Positions 1 to 8,035 of a stretch of DNA of 64,000 bases are shown piece by piece. The notes beneath the pieces were generated by a model that saw only the letters and a list, made by a program, of their open reading frames with translations, was not told where the DNA came from and searched no databases. The position numbers and the translations under genes are program-made. The stretch's first letter is position 1. Each line of letters starts with the position of its first letter. The DNA lies in contig CAZPMC010000008.1 of NCBI GenBank assembly GCA_964587755.1, positions 1-64,000 of the forward strand, written 5' to 3'. The DNA comes from CAZPMC01 sp964587755. GTDB lineage: Bacteria > Bacillota > Clostridia > Acetivibrionales > DTU013.

Positions 1-64
1 CAGCTGGGAGAGCACCTGCCTTACAAGCAGGGGGTCATAGGTTCGAGCCCTATAGCGCCCACCA
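1..64 (+). tRNA. tRNA-Val (anticodon TAC), 5' end cut by window edge
   Basis: The anticodon stem CCTGC/GCAGG encloses the loop CTTACAA, so the anticodon is TAC (valine, GUA codons). A T-arm with GTTCGAG follows, then the 3' acceptor strand GCGCCC, discriminator A and an encoded CCA ending at 64. The 5' acceptor strand and part of the D-arm lie outside the window. Confidence 0.93.
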
Positions 65-75
65 ATATTAAGTAA

Positions 76-120
76 CCATCTATTGATAAAAGCGTTTTAT
101 CAGTGGATGGTTTTTATTTT
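76..120 (+). terminator. Rho-independent terminator of the tRNA-Val transcript
   Basis: CCATC at 76-80 pairs with GATGG at 106-110. The stem continues through TGATAAAA/TTTTATCA around a GCG loop and is followed by a T-rich tract at 111-120. It lies 12 bases past the tRNA CCA end. Confidence 0.85.
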
Positions 121-221
121 GCCCAAAAGCAGTAGATTAGTTTTTGTTTGCAACCGGCGCAGAAGGGTAATTGAAATAGAAGGGTAATTTAATCAGAAAT
201 ATGGTTAGGGAGGTTCAAAGT

Positions 222-638
222 ATGTATTTTAAATGGAAAGATGAATATAGTGTTGGTATAGAAACGATAGATAATCAACACAAGCATTTATTTGAGATAG
301 GCTTAAGAATCGTTGATCTGGCCAATGCTAATGACAAGTATGACCATTACGATGAAATTATGCAGGTTATCCAAGAGCTTAAGGATTATACCGTATACCA
401 TTTTGGTTTTGAAGAGGAGCTCATGGAAAAATTCGAATACGGTGATTATGAGAAGCATAAATTTCATCATTTCTTTGCTGTAAAGAAGATACAGAAATTC
501 GGAAAAGAAGATTTTGACGAGAATCAAAAGGAAACAATTATGAAATTAGTTGCATTTATCTCAGATTGGATATCAAATCATATTCTGCATGAAGATCAAA
601 AGTACAAGGAGCTTTTTATCGAAAAAGGAATACGCTAA
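222..638 (+). CDS. Bacteriohemerythrin
   Basis: A 138-residue single-domain hemerythrin, a four-helix protein that binds O2 at a non-heme di-iron site; roles in oxygen sensing, storage or iron handling are known for the family. All seven expected iron ligands are visible: H20, H60-x3-E64, H79-x3-H83 and H120-x4-D125. No membrane segment or fused signalling domain is present, so it should be cytosolic. The start at 222 is chosen because AGGGAGG at 207-213 sits 8 bases upstream; an in-frame ATG at 201 would place that ribosome site inside the gene. It stands alone, with about 200 bases of AT-rich non-coding DNA before the next gene, in which I see nothing definite. Confidence 0.93.
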   Translation: MYFKWKDEYSVGIETIDNQHKHLFEIGLRIVDLANANDKYDHYDEIMQVIQELKDYTVYHFGFEEELMEKFEYGDYEKHKFHHFFAVKKIQKFGKEDFDENQKETIMKLVAFISDWISNHILHEDQKYKELFIEKGIR

Positions 639-839
639 AATACATGAAAAAAGTGTATGTAAAAGTTATGACTACAGCGCTTGATAGTATTGGATATCCG
701 TTATATACTTAAAGTAGGGTATTTGAATATTTTATTTAATCTAATAATTATCACACTACTTCAGATTAATTATTTTGGCTTGAAACACCATATCAGGAAA
801 TAGCTATACTCGAAAATTAAAGTAAAAAGGAGGTGCAAA

Positions 840-1343
840 ATGGGTTTATCATTTATTTCCGGACTTGACATAATTGCGGTGGTTTGTATAATTGCTGGAC
901 TTGCGTTTGTAATTTTTGAAATGAATATTCCCGGGTTCGGACTACCGGGTATTGTCGGAGTGTTATTACTGGTGGCAGGGGTAATACTATATGCTGAAAC
1001 ACCTCTACAAGCCCTTGTTTTAATTTTGATTATTATAGCAATCCTTGGACTTGTACTTGCAATTGTTTATCGTTCAGCTTCTAAGGGAAAGCTTTCAAAA
1101 AATATTGTTTTAACCGATTCGTTAGGAGAAGATATTCCATTTTCTGCAGCAGATGATTTAGGATATCTCATCGGGAGTGAGGGAGTGACTCTCACACCGC
1201 TTAGGCCTTCCGGCACTGCTGATTTTAGCGGGGTTAAGCTGGATGTCATCTCAAACGGTGAGTTCATTAAAAAAGGCTCAACGGTAATTGTAGATAAGGT
1301 CAGGGGTAACATAATAATTGTTAAACAAATAAAGAAGGGTTAA
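840..1343 (+). CDS. NfeD-like membrane protein (short form)
   Basis: A 167-residue protein with about three hydrophobic segments (roughly residues 8-30, 36-52 and 57-77) followed by a soluble beta-rich C-terminal part (about 85-165) that fits the NfeD OB-fold. The ClpP-like serine protease domain of long NfeD proteins is absent. Short NfeD proteins are typically encoded beside a flotillin/stomatin partner and are thought to work with it at the membrane; here floA begins 13 bases downstream. The ribosome site AAGGAGGTG at 829-837 fixes the start. The partnership with FloA is inferred from context and family knowledge. Confidence 0.85.
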   Translation: MGLSFISGLDIIAVVCIIAGLAFVIFEMNIPGFGLPGIVGVLLLVAGVILYAETPLQALVLILIIIAILGLVLAIVYRSASKGKLSKNIVLTDSLGEDIPFSAADDLGYLIGSEGVTLTPLRPSGTADFSGVKLDVISNGEFIKKGSTVIVDKVRGNIIIVKQIKKG

Positions 1344-1356
1344 GGAGGGTTTTACT

Positions 1357-2346
1357 GTGGAACTTTATATTATTACATTGATTATTATTGCGTTAATTCT
1401 ATTTCTTACTTTGTTTTTAAATTTTATCCCTATCGGCTTGTGGATATCGGCATTTGCAGCAGGCGTCCGTGTTGGGATTTTCACATTGATTGGTATGCGT
1501 TTAAGAAGGGTAAATCCTTCAAAGATAATACTACCACTCATTAAGGCTACAAAAGCAGGGCTTGACATCAGTGTAAATCAGCTGGAAGCCCATTATCTTG
1601 CTGGCGGTAATGTAGACAAAGTGGTAAACGCACTTATTGCAGCCTATAGGGCAGATTTAGATCTGCAATTTGTGAGGGCTGCCGCTATCGACTTGGCAGG
1701 CAGGGATGTTTTTGAAGCAGTAAAGGTGAGTGTAAATCCTAGTGTTATTGAGACGCCAAACATTTCGGCGGTAGCAAAAGATGGCATTGAGCTTCTTGTT
1801 AAAGCAAGGGTTACGGTGAGGGCAAATATTGACAGACTTATCGGCGGTGCAGGAGAAGCAACTATTATTGCCAGAGTAGGAGAGGGAATTGTTACGACAG
1901 TCGGAAGCTCCGCATCCCATGCGGATGTTTTGGAGAATCCAGATTTGATTTCACAAACTGTATTGAGTAAAGGTCTCGATTCAGGAACCGCTTTTGAAAT
2001 ATTGTCCATAGACATAGCAGATGTTGATGTTGGAAGGAATATTGGTGCCCAGCTTCAGACGCTACAGGCAGAGGCAGATAAAAACATTGCCCAGGCAAAG
2101 GCTGAAGAGAGGCGTGCAATGGCGGTAGCAAGGGAGCAGGAAATGAAGGCACTTGTGCAGGAAATGCGTGCTAAGGTTGTAGAATCCGAGGCAGAGGTGC
2201 CAAGAGCTATGGCAGAGGCACTGCGAAGCGGTAAGCTTGGAGTTATGGATTATTACGGAATGCAGAATATACTTGCCGATACTCAAATGAGAGACTCCAT
2301 ATCCAAAATTAATAAGACAGACGAAGCTAACATCAAGGATAAATAG
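1357..2346 (+). CDS. floA: Flotillin-like protein FloA
   Basis: A 329-residue protein matching the FloA (YqfA) family in length and layout. Two hydrophobic segments at the N-terminus (about 1-22 and 26-48) probably form a membrane hairpin. An SPFH/PHB-like domain follows, then an alanine/glutamate-rich coiled coil (about 225-290) with the repeated Glu-Ala pattern of flotillins. FloA organises fluid membrane microdomains that hold signalling and secretion proteins. The start is GTG with TAAGGAGG just upstream. It forms a two- or three-gene unit with nfeD upstream and a small gene downstream, resembling yqeZ-yqfA-yqfB of Bacillus subtilis in order. Confidence 0.93.
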   Translation: MELYIITLIIIALILFLTLFLNFIPIGLWISAFAAGVRVGIFTLIGMRLRRVNPSKIILPLIKATKAGLDISVNQLEAHYLAGGNVDKVVNALIAAYRADLDLQFVRAAAIDLAGRDVFEAVKVSVNPSVIETPNISAVAKDGIELLVKARVTVRANIDRLIGGAGEATIIARVGEGIVTTVGSSASHADVLENPDLISQTVLSKGLDSGTAFEILSIDIADVDVGRNIGAQLQTLQAEADKNIAQAKAEERRAMAVAREQEMKALVQEMRAKVVESEAEVPRAMAEALRSGKLGVMDYYGMQNILADTQMRDSISKINKTDEANIKDK

Positions 2347-2387
2347 AATAATGGGTGTTAGGCTATAACTATTTGGAAAGGTATGCT

Positions 2388-2648
2388 ATGAGCAAAATTA
2401 GTGGAAGAGAACATATAAGGTTCTCAAATAAAAAGCAACAGCAAAAAAACATTGACATATATAATGAGCTTCATAAGCATGATGTAAGCCAAAAACCGCC
2501 AGTGGCAAAGAGAAATGCTATACAAACCAGCAAATCAAAACAAGGCCTTAATATTAGCTTTGATAGGGAGAGTCTGGTAAATGGAATAATTCTTTCTGAG
2601 ATTCTCGGCAAACCCAAATTCCTCAGAAGGGGCCGAGGGGGTATTTAA
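2388..2648 (+). CDS. Small hypothetical protein downstream of floA
   Basis: An 86-residue basic protein that I do not recognise. It is rich in Lys, Gln and Asn in the first half, has no membrane segment or signal peptide, and ends in an Arg/Gly-rich tail. The start at 2388 is preferred because GGAAAGG at 2375-2381 lies 6 bases upstream; a GTG at 2355 in the same frame has no convincing ribosome site. It begins 41 bases after floA and is probably cotranscribed, in the position that yqfB holds in Bacillus, but no sequence similarity to YqfB is claimed. The next gene (glgB) converges from the other strand. Confidence 0.6.
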   Translation: MSKISGREHIRFSNKKQQQKNIDIYNELHKHDVSQKPPVAKRNAIQTSKSKQGLNISFDRESLVNGIILSEILGKPKFLRRGRGGI

Positions 2649-2681
2649 AGCAAGCAAACCGGGTATCGAAATGGGGATAAA

Positions 2682-4616
2682 CTAACCTTGGTTTCCCCTT
2701 GTTCCGGTTGGCTTGAATACGACTACAGCTAGAGGCGGCACTTGCATTGACAGGGAATACTGCCATTGCAGGTGCTGCTTTTGTTCGGCTTCAATACCGC
2801 CCAGGTTGCCCACATTGCTGCCTCCGTAGATTTCAGAGTCGCTGTTTAGGATTTCTTTATAAAATCCGCCATATGGGACACCTATTCTATAATCATTGTA
2901 CACAACCGGTGTGAAGTTACACACAAAAACAAGGGAGTCTTCAGGAATTTCACCCTTTCTGATGAAGGAAACTATACTATGATCGCTGTCATTACAATCA
3001 AGCCATTCAAAACCTTCATAATTAAAATCAATTTCGTAAAGAGCCTTTTGGGTTTTATATAGCATATTTAAATCACGCACATAGTCTTTAAGCTTTCGGT
3101 GCATTTCATAATCAAGCAAATTCCAGTCCATTCCCTGTCTGAAATTCCATTCGATAAACTGCCCGAACTCATTTCCCATAAAAGAGAGCTTTTTGCCGGG
3201 ATGCCCGTACATAAAGCCATAGGCAACTCTCAAGCCGGCGAATTTCTGCCAGTAGTCTCCGGGCATTTTGCCTATCATTGAGCGCTTTCCATGGACAACC
3301 TCGTCATGAGACAGTACAAGCACGAAGTTTTCTGTCATAGCATAAACAATTGAAAAGGTTATGTAGTTGTGGTGATATTTACGATAGACAGGATCCATGC
3401 TGATATATTTCATAAAATCGTTCATCCAGCCCATATTCCATTTAAAAGTAAATCCAAGCCCACCCATGTAAGGAGGCTTTGTTATCATTGGCCAGGAGGT
3501 GGATTCTTCAGCAATCATCATAATACCCGGAAAGTAGCTGTATACTGTTGAGTTAAGCTGTTTTAAAAAATCAGATGCTTCGATATTTTGGTTAGTACCA
3601 TATTTATTCGGTATCCACTGTCCCTCCTCACGGCCGTAGTCAAGATATAACATTGATGCGACAGCATCTACCCTTATGCCGTCTATATGATATTTTTGAA
3701 ACCAAAATACGGCGTTTGAAATAAGGAAGTTTCTCACTTCATTCCTGCCATAGTTAAAAATCAGAGTTCCCCAGTGGGGATGCTCACCTTTGCGGGGGTC
3801 TTCATGCTCATAGAGGGCTGTGCCATCAAATTTCTCCAAGCCGTGGGCATCCTTCGGGAAATGAGCCGGTACCCAATCCATTATAACCCCTATTCCCCTT
3901 TGATGGCACCGGTCAACGAAGCACATGAAGTCGTAAGGGGTCCCGTATCTGCTGGTTACGGAATAATAACCTGTGACCTGGTAGCCCCATGAGTCATCAA
4001 GAGGATGCTCAGCAAGGGGCAGCAGCTCTATGTGGGTGTAGCCCATATCCGACACATAATCTATCAGTCTGTCTGCATACTCCCGGTAGGTCAGGAAGCT
4101 GTTATTGCCGTCGTCAGAGCGAGCCCACGAACCAAGATGGACCTCGTATATTAATATGGGCTTATCCAGAGGATTTTCTGAATCTCTTTTATCTATCCAA
4201 GCCTTGTCCTGCCATGTGTATTTGTCGAGGTCATAAACAATGGAGGCGGTACCGGGGCGCAGCTCGCTGTAAAAAGCAAAAGGGTCTGACTTTTTTAAAT
4301 ACTCATCTGACTGAGTCCGGATTTCATACTTGTACATTTCACCGGGGTATATATCAGCAATGAAAAGCTCCCAAACTCCTGAAGCGGAAACCGGAGTCAT
4401 TGGGTGCTTTGCGCCGTCCCAATTGTTAAAGCTTCCGACAACACTGACACTTTTTGCATTTGGAGCCCATACGGCAAAATATACGCCGTCGTGGCCGTCA
4501 ATAGTCATGGGATGAGCGCCAAGCTTATTAAAAATCTCGTTGTGTGTGCCTTCATTGAAAAGGTGCAAATCAAAATCTGTTATCACTTGGGAATTTTTAT
4601 TAGCATTATTACTCAT
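2682..4616 (-). CDS. glgB: 1,4-alpha-glucan branching enzyme
   Basis: A 644-residue protein of typical GlgB length. It makes alpha-1,6 branches in glycogen by cleaving an alpha-1,4 chain and transferring it. An N-terminal CBM48-like domain (about 40-130, with VGSFNNWDG) precedes the GH13 barrel. Catalytic signatures are visible: GIRVDAVASM with the nucleophile Asp, IAEEST with the general acid Glu, and LSHDEVVHGKRSM. An all-beta C-terminal domain follows. The ATG at 4616 has GGAGGTGC just upstream on this strand. No other glycogen gene is nearby, so it is a lone glg gene transcribed from its own promoter. Confidence 0.96.
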   Translation of the reverse strand: MSNNANKNSQVITDFDLHLFNEGTHNEIFNKLGAHPMTIDGHDGVYFAVWAPNAKSVSVVGSFNNWDGAKHPMTPVSASGVWELFIADIYPGEMYKYEIRTQSDEYLKKSDPFAFYSELRPGTASIVYDLDKYTWQDKAWIDKRDSENPLDKPILIYEVHLGSWARSDDGNNSFLTYREYADRLIDYVSDMGYTHIELLPLAEHPLDDSWGYQVTGYYSVTSRYGTPYDFMCFVDRCHQRGIGVIMDWVPAHFPKDAHGLEKFDGTALYEHEDPRKGEHPHWGTLIFNYGRNEVRNFLISNAVFWFQKYHIDGIRVDAVASMLYLDYGREEGQWIPNKYGTNQNIEASDFLKQLNSTVYSYFPGIMMIAEESTSWPMITKPPYMGGLGFTFKWNMGWMNDFMKYISMDPVYRKYHHNYITFSIVYAMTENFVLVLSHDEVVHGKRSMIGKMPGDYWQKFAGLRVAYGFMYGHPGKKLSFMGNEFGQFIEWNFRQGMDWNLLDYEMHRKLKDYVRDLNMLYKTQKALYEIDFNYEGFEWLDCNDSDHSIVSFIRKGEIPEDSLVFVCNFTPVVYNDYRIGVPYGGFYKEILNSDSEIYGGSNVGNLGGIEAEQKQHLQWQYSLSMQVPPLAVVVFKPTGTRGNQG

Positions 4617-4670
4617 TTTGCACCTCCAAATAGGGGAGTCTGGGTTTATTAAACAGATGTGTCATTTCTA

Positions 4671-4700
4671 ATTATACAGCTTTTCCCTGAATTATTCCAA
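4671..4700 (-). promoter_or_regulatory. Candidate sigma-A promoter for glgB
   Basis: Read on the minus strand, TTGGAA (4695-4700) and a perfect TATAAT (4671-4676) are 18 bases apart, about 55 bases upstream of the glgB start. Spacing and -10 are good and the -35 is fair. Confidence 0.55.
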
Positions 4701-4827
4701 CCAAATGTCTGATAAAAAATTAACATATACTTTCGGAGAAGAATGTGGTAAAATGTTAGAAAAATGTAGCTTGAAAGATAGATAATATACAGCTATAGAA
4801 TTATTGCACATAGAAAGGGGTCATAGA

Positions 4828-5520
4828 ATGATTTATTCACATGAGGTTGAAAAAATGATTTGTGTGGCAAAGGGTGCCAATCATGGAGCCGCACCAATTC
4901 CTTCAGAGGGGAAATGGGTAAAGGCAAAGGAGATAAAGGATATCTCAGGTCTCACACATGGTATAGGATGGTGTGCGCCCCAGCAGGGAACATGCAAGCT
5001 TACACTTAATGTTAAGGATGGTATCATTGAGGAAGCATTAATAGAGACTATAGGCTGCTCAGGCATGACACATTCTGCAGCTATGGCTTCGGAAATATTA
5101 CCTGGCAAGACTATTTTAGAGGCTTTAAACACTGACCTGGTATGTGATGCTATAAATACAGCTATGAGAGAGCTATTCCTGCAAATCGCTTACGGCAGAA
5201 GTCAGACTGCGTTTTCTGAGGGAGGACTACCGGTAGGCGCAGGGTTGGAAGACCTTGGGAAGGGCTTAAGAAGCCAGGTTGGAACAATGTACGGTACTCT
5301 GGCAAAAGGCCCCAGGTACTTGGAGATGGCTGAGGGTTACGTTACCCGCGTTGGGCTTGATGAAAACAATGAGGTAATCGGATACGAATTTGTACATTTA
5401 GGTAAAATGATGGAAATGATCAGAAAAGGCACAGATGCCAATGAAGCTGTCAAGAAGGCAACCAGTAAATACGGTCGGTTTGATGAAGCTGTCAAAAAAA
5501 TCGATCCGAGAGAAGAATAA
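4828..5520 (+). CDS. NifU/IscU-like Fe-S scaffold-related protein, partner of GGGtGRT protein
   Basis: A 230-residue cytosolic protein. The segment around residues 45-100 carries GWCAPQQGTC and ETIGCSGMTHSAA, an arrangement like the cysteine-containing core of NifU/IscU scaffolds, and the family is usually annotated as an iron-sulfur cluster assembly scaffold-like protein. The C-terminal half (about 130-230) is not part of a normal IscU and has no assigned role. The start at 4828 is preferred over a TTG at 4804 because AAAGGGG at 4814-4820 lies 7 bases upstream. The next gene begins 20 bases later and encodes the GGGtGRT protein, so the two are almost certainly cotranscribed. Actual Fe-S binding is an inference from cysteine spacing. 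Confidence 0.75.
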   Translation: MIYSHEVEKMICVAKGANHGAAPIPSEGKWVKAKEIKDISGLTHGIGWCAPQQGTCKLTLNVKDGIIEEALIETIGCSGMTHSAAMASEILPGKTILEALNTDLVCDAINTAMRELFLQIAYGRSQTAFSEGGLPVGAGLEDLGKGLRSQVGTMYGTLAKGPRYLEMAEGYVTRVGLDENNEVIGYEFVHLGKMMEMIRKGTDANEAVKKATSKYGRFDEAVKKIDPREE

Positions 5521-5540
5521 TTAGGGGGAGGTTCAATAAC

Positions 5541-6539
5541 ATGGCATTGTTTGAAAGTTATGAAAGAAGAATAGATAAAATTAATTCTGTACTGAAGGCA
5601 AACGGAATTGCTTCCCTTGATGAAGCAAAAAAGATTTGTGAGGAGAATGGAATTGATCCTTACACTATTGCAAAGCAGATACAGCCTATTTGCTTTGAAA
5701 ACGCTTGCTGGGCATATGTAGTCGGTGCGGCACTGGCTATTAAAAGAGGCTGTAAAAAGGCTGCCGACGCAGCAGAGGTAATAGGTGAAGGACTTCAGGC
5801 GTTTTGTATTCCCGGGTCTGTTGCCGACGATAGAAAGGTTGGTTTGGGACATGGCAATTTGGCTGCTATGCTTCTGAGAGAAGAAACAAAATGCTTTGCT
5901 TTCCTTGCCGGTCATGAGTCCTTTGCAGCAGCTGAGGGAGCTATCGGTATTGCAAGGTCTGCCAACAAAGTCAGAACCGAACCTCTTAAGGTAATTCTTA
6001 ATGGTCTGGGAAAGGATGCGGCACAGATTATTTCCAGAATAAACGGTTTTACATATGTTGAGACGAAGTTTGACTACTTCACCGGGAAGATTGAGGTTGT
6101 GAAGGAAATGAAGTATTCAGACGGCGAAAGATCTAAGGTAAGATGTTATGGCTCCGATGATGTAAGAGAAGGGGTTGCGGTTATGCATTTGGAGGGCGTA
6201 GATGTATCCATTACAGGAAACTCAACTAACCCTACAAGATTCCAGCATCCTGTTGCAGGAACATATAAGAAGGAATGTATGGAGCTGGGTAAGAAATATT
6301 TCTCCGTTGCATCAGGGGGCGGGACAGGAAGAACTCTCCATCCTGATAATATGGCAGCAGGCCCTGCTTCCTACGGCATGACAGATACTATGGGCAGAAT
6401 GCACTCCGATGCACAGTTTGCAGGTTCCTCATCAGTGCCGGCTCACGTTGAAATGATGGGCTTCCTTGGAATGGGCAACAACCCAATGGTAGGAGCAACT
6501 GTTGCAGTGGCGGTGGCCATTGAAGAGGCTATGAAATAG
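5541..6539 (+). CDS. GGGtGRT protein (uncharacterised conserved family)
   Basis: A 332-residue protein with the eponymous motif SGGGTGRTLHPDN at about residues 256-268; this places it in the family named after that motif, whose biochemical role I do not know. It is cytosolic, with no signal peptide or membrane segment, and has several cysteines spread through the N-terminal 120 residues. A glycine-rich loop followed by Arg-Thr could bind a nucleotide or phosphate, but this is speculation. GGGGGAGG upstream supports the ATG at 5541. It is the second gene of a pair with the NifU/IscU-like gene and is followed by a hairpin terminator, so the pair forms a closed transcription unit. Confidence 0.85.
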   Translation: MALFESYERRIDKINSVLKANGIASLDEAKKICEENGIDPYTIAKQIQPICFENACWAYVVGAALAIKRGCKKAADAAEVIGEGLQAFCIPGSVADDRKVGLGHGNLAAMLLREETKCFAFLAGHESFAAAEGAIGIARSANKVRTEPLKVILNGLGKDAAQIISRINGFTYVETKFDYFTGKIEVVKEMKYSDGERSKVRCYGSDDVREGVAVMHLEGVDVSITGNSTNPTRFQHPVAGTYKKECMELGKKYFSVASGGGTGRTLHPDNMAAGPASYGMTDTMGRMHSDAQFAGSSSVPAHVEMMGFLGMGNNPMVGATVAVAVAIEEAMK

Positions 6540-6571
6540 TAATTGTTGGCGCAAAGAACTGAAGTATAATA

Positions 6572-6605
6572 CTTTGGTGCCAGGCACCAAAGTTATTAAG
6601 TTATT
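6572..6605. repeat. Left arm of a 30-bp perfect inverted repeat with a GGTGCC/GGCACC palindrome
   Basis: Bases 6572-6592 form a perfect palindrome, CTTTGGTGCC-A-GGCACCAAAG. Bases 6576-6605 are the exact reverse complement of 7031-7060 (30 of 30). Palindromes of this kind recur in Firmicutes genomes as REP-like elements; that comparison is from memory. Confidence 0.85.
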
Positions 6606-6614
6606 GTAATCCAA

Positions 6615-6647
6615 GGGGACGGTTATTTACCGTCCCCTATCTTTTTA
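6615..6647. terminator. Hairpin terminator after the GGGtGRT gene (also REP-like)
   Basis: GGGGACGG (6615-6622) pairs with CCGTCCCC (6630-6637) around a 7-base loop, and a T-run follows at 6642-6646. It should end transcription of the preceding plus-strand pair. The same GGGGACGG/CCGTCCCC palindrome is common as a dispersed repeat in Clostridia, so it may have arrived with the inverted-repeat element. Confidence 0.7.
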
Positions 6648-7021
6648 TAAATGATAAAGCTTGTCATTTTTTTTGCTATGTATAAAGAAAATTTAAGCAA
6701 TTCGTTGATATATCCCCCATGATTATTTATAACTTCTATAATTTCATTATCCATTTCTTCAATTGTCCTATCATCTAATCCATCAAGTATAGACGCAAAT
6801 GCCGGCACTGATTTCATAGCTTTTAAATACTGACTTGGATTGTTTCTCACTTGCTGTGTATATTCTATTTTTTCAACTAATTCAAATAATCCTGATGCTT
6901 CTATCTCCGCTTTCCTTTCATCGTTACTTGATACCCCATCATGTACACGTCTTTCAAGCAAAGATATTACAGCCTGTCCATTATGGAGCTCGATGTCGGG
7001 ATTGCAGTTGTACCAACCCTC
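6623..7021 (-). pseudogene. C-terminal remnant of a class I SAM-dependent methyltransferase
   Basis: About 132 codons are open on the minus strand, bounded upstream by an in-frame TAG (7022-7024), with no ATG and only a TTG at 6961 as a possible start. The region around NPSQYLKAMKSV and the later NNHGGYINELLKFSLYIAKK resembles the C-terminal tail of UbiE/Methyltransf_11-type enzymes; the N-terminal SAM-binding half with its glycine-rich loop is missing. It lies wholly between the two 30-bp inverted repeats, so it looks like a gene fragment carried or stranded in a mobile-like segment. The family assignment is from pattern memory only and is moderate at best. Confidence 0.5.
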
Positions 7022-7030
7022 CTAGTTTTA

Positions 7031-7060
7031 AATAACTTAATAACTTTGGTGCCTGGCACC
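7031..7060. repeat. Right arm of the 30-bp perfect inverted repeat
   Basis: Exact reverse complement of 6576-6605, again containing the GGTGCC-T-GGCACC core. A further GGCACC follows at 7067-7072. The arms enclose about 425 bases holding the methyltransferase remnant. Confidence 0.85.
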
Positions 7061-7079
7061 TGTTATGGCACCTATTATA

Positions 7080-7823
7080 CTAAACCCCTTGGTAGACTCT
7101 TATGCAGTTGCGGCCGGAGCGTTTGGCCATATAGAGTGCTGCATCGGATGTTTTTAAAAGACTGTTTTTACTGTCGCAGAATTCCGGGTAAGTTGAAATG
7201 CCGACACTACAGCGAATAGGCGGTATTTCAATATTGTCAATAGGCGGGATAACTGTATTTTCAACATCATGCCGGATTCTCTCTGCTATTATCCGGGCAG
7301 TATCCGTATCGGTATTGGGCAAAACGACTATGAACTCGTCCCCGCCGTAACGTGCAATAACGTCTGTTTTTCTGATGCATTTTAAAACGACCTGGGCGAA
7401 AATAGTAAGAACATGATCGCCGACATTATGACCATATGAATCGTTTATTTCCTTAAAATGATCCATGTCTACCATAATAACGCTGACCTTTTGGTTTCTT
7501 CTCCGCGCCGTTTCAATTTCTTTTTCCAGGAAAGGCTCCAGGTAGCTTCTGTTGTATAGCTCAGTCAGCCTATCGGTGGTAGAAAGCTCTTTAAGATGAA
7601 CAACATATTTTACATGCTTTTTACATAAAGTATAAAATACTATAGTTGATGTTGATGTAAAAATCAACAGACCTATTATAATGGATATGGCGGCATTTAT
7701 TTCCCAATAACGGCCTTCTGAAATAATGAGTAAAATTAAAAATGTAAGAATGCCTGATAATGCTCCTAGTAGCGCAAAGAATAAAAGCTTGCCTTTTGGG
7801 TTTGAATTATTGACCCTAGTCAT
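7080..7823 (-). CDS. Membrane-bound diguanylate cyclase (GGDEF)
   Basis: A 247-residue protein with two N-terminal transmembrane segments (about 12-35 and 43-65) and a GGDEF domain (about 80-245). The active-site motif RYGGDEF is intact, and an RxxD inhibitory site (RKTD) lies five residues before GGDEF, so both synthesis of cyclic di-GMP from two GTP and product feedback inhibition are expected. There is no separate sensor domain beyond the membrane hairpin. The ATG at 7823 is chosen because GAGG lies 9 bases upstream on this strand; a TTG at 7838 in frame lacks a ribosome site. It is a single-gene unit beside the repeat-bounded scar. Confidence 0.92.
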   Translation of the reverse strand: MTRVNNSNPKGKLLFFALLGALSGILTFLILLIISEGRYWEINAAISIIIGLLIFTSTSTIVFYTLCKKHVKYVVHLKELSTTDRLTELYNRSYLEPFLEKEIETARRRNQKVSVIMVDMDHFKEINDSYGHNVGDHVLTIFAQVVLKCIRKTDVIARYGGDEFIVVLPNTDTDTARIIAERIRHDVENTVIPPIDNIEIPPIRCSVGISTYPEFCDSKNSLLKTSDAALYMAKRSGRNCIRVYQGV

Positions 7824-8035
7824 ACTACAAAACCTCAATTACTTCAGTTTTAGTGAGCATATAAAAAAGCTGGATAAGCATCCTATAATAGCATACCATC
7901 GTTTGAATAAAATGGAAATACTTTTCAATTAAAACTTTTCGACAAATTGCGACTCACCTCATTAACTCGGAAGCATTTAATTTGCAGCTATTACCGGATA
8001 TGATAAAATAGAATATGTGGGGGGACATTCTGCAT

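Noticed and set aside
639..839. AT-rich 200-base gap between the hemerythrin and nfeD genes
   Set aside because: Only partial, weak inverted repeats are visible; no promoter, terminator or RNA could be supported with confidence.
1644..2286. Several long open frames on the minus strand inside floA
   Set aside because: They run antisense to a strong, complete FloA sequence, have no ribosome sites and their translations are low-complexity Ser/Pro/Leu, as expected for shadows of a gene.
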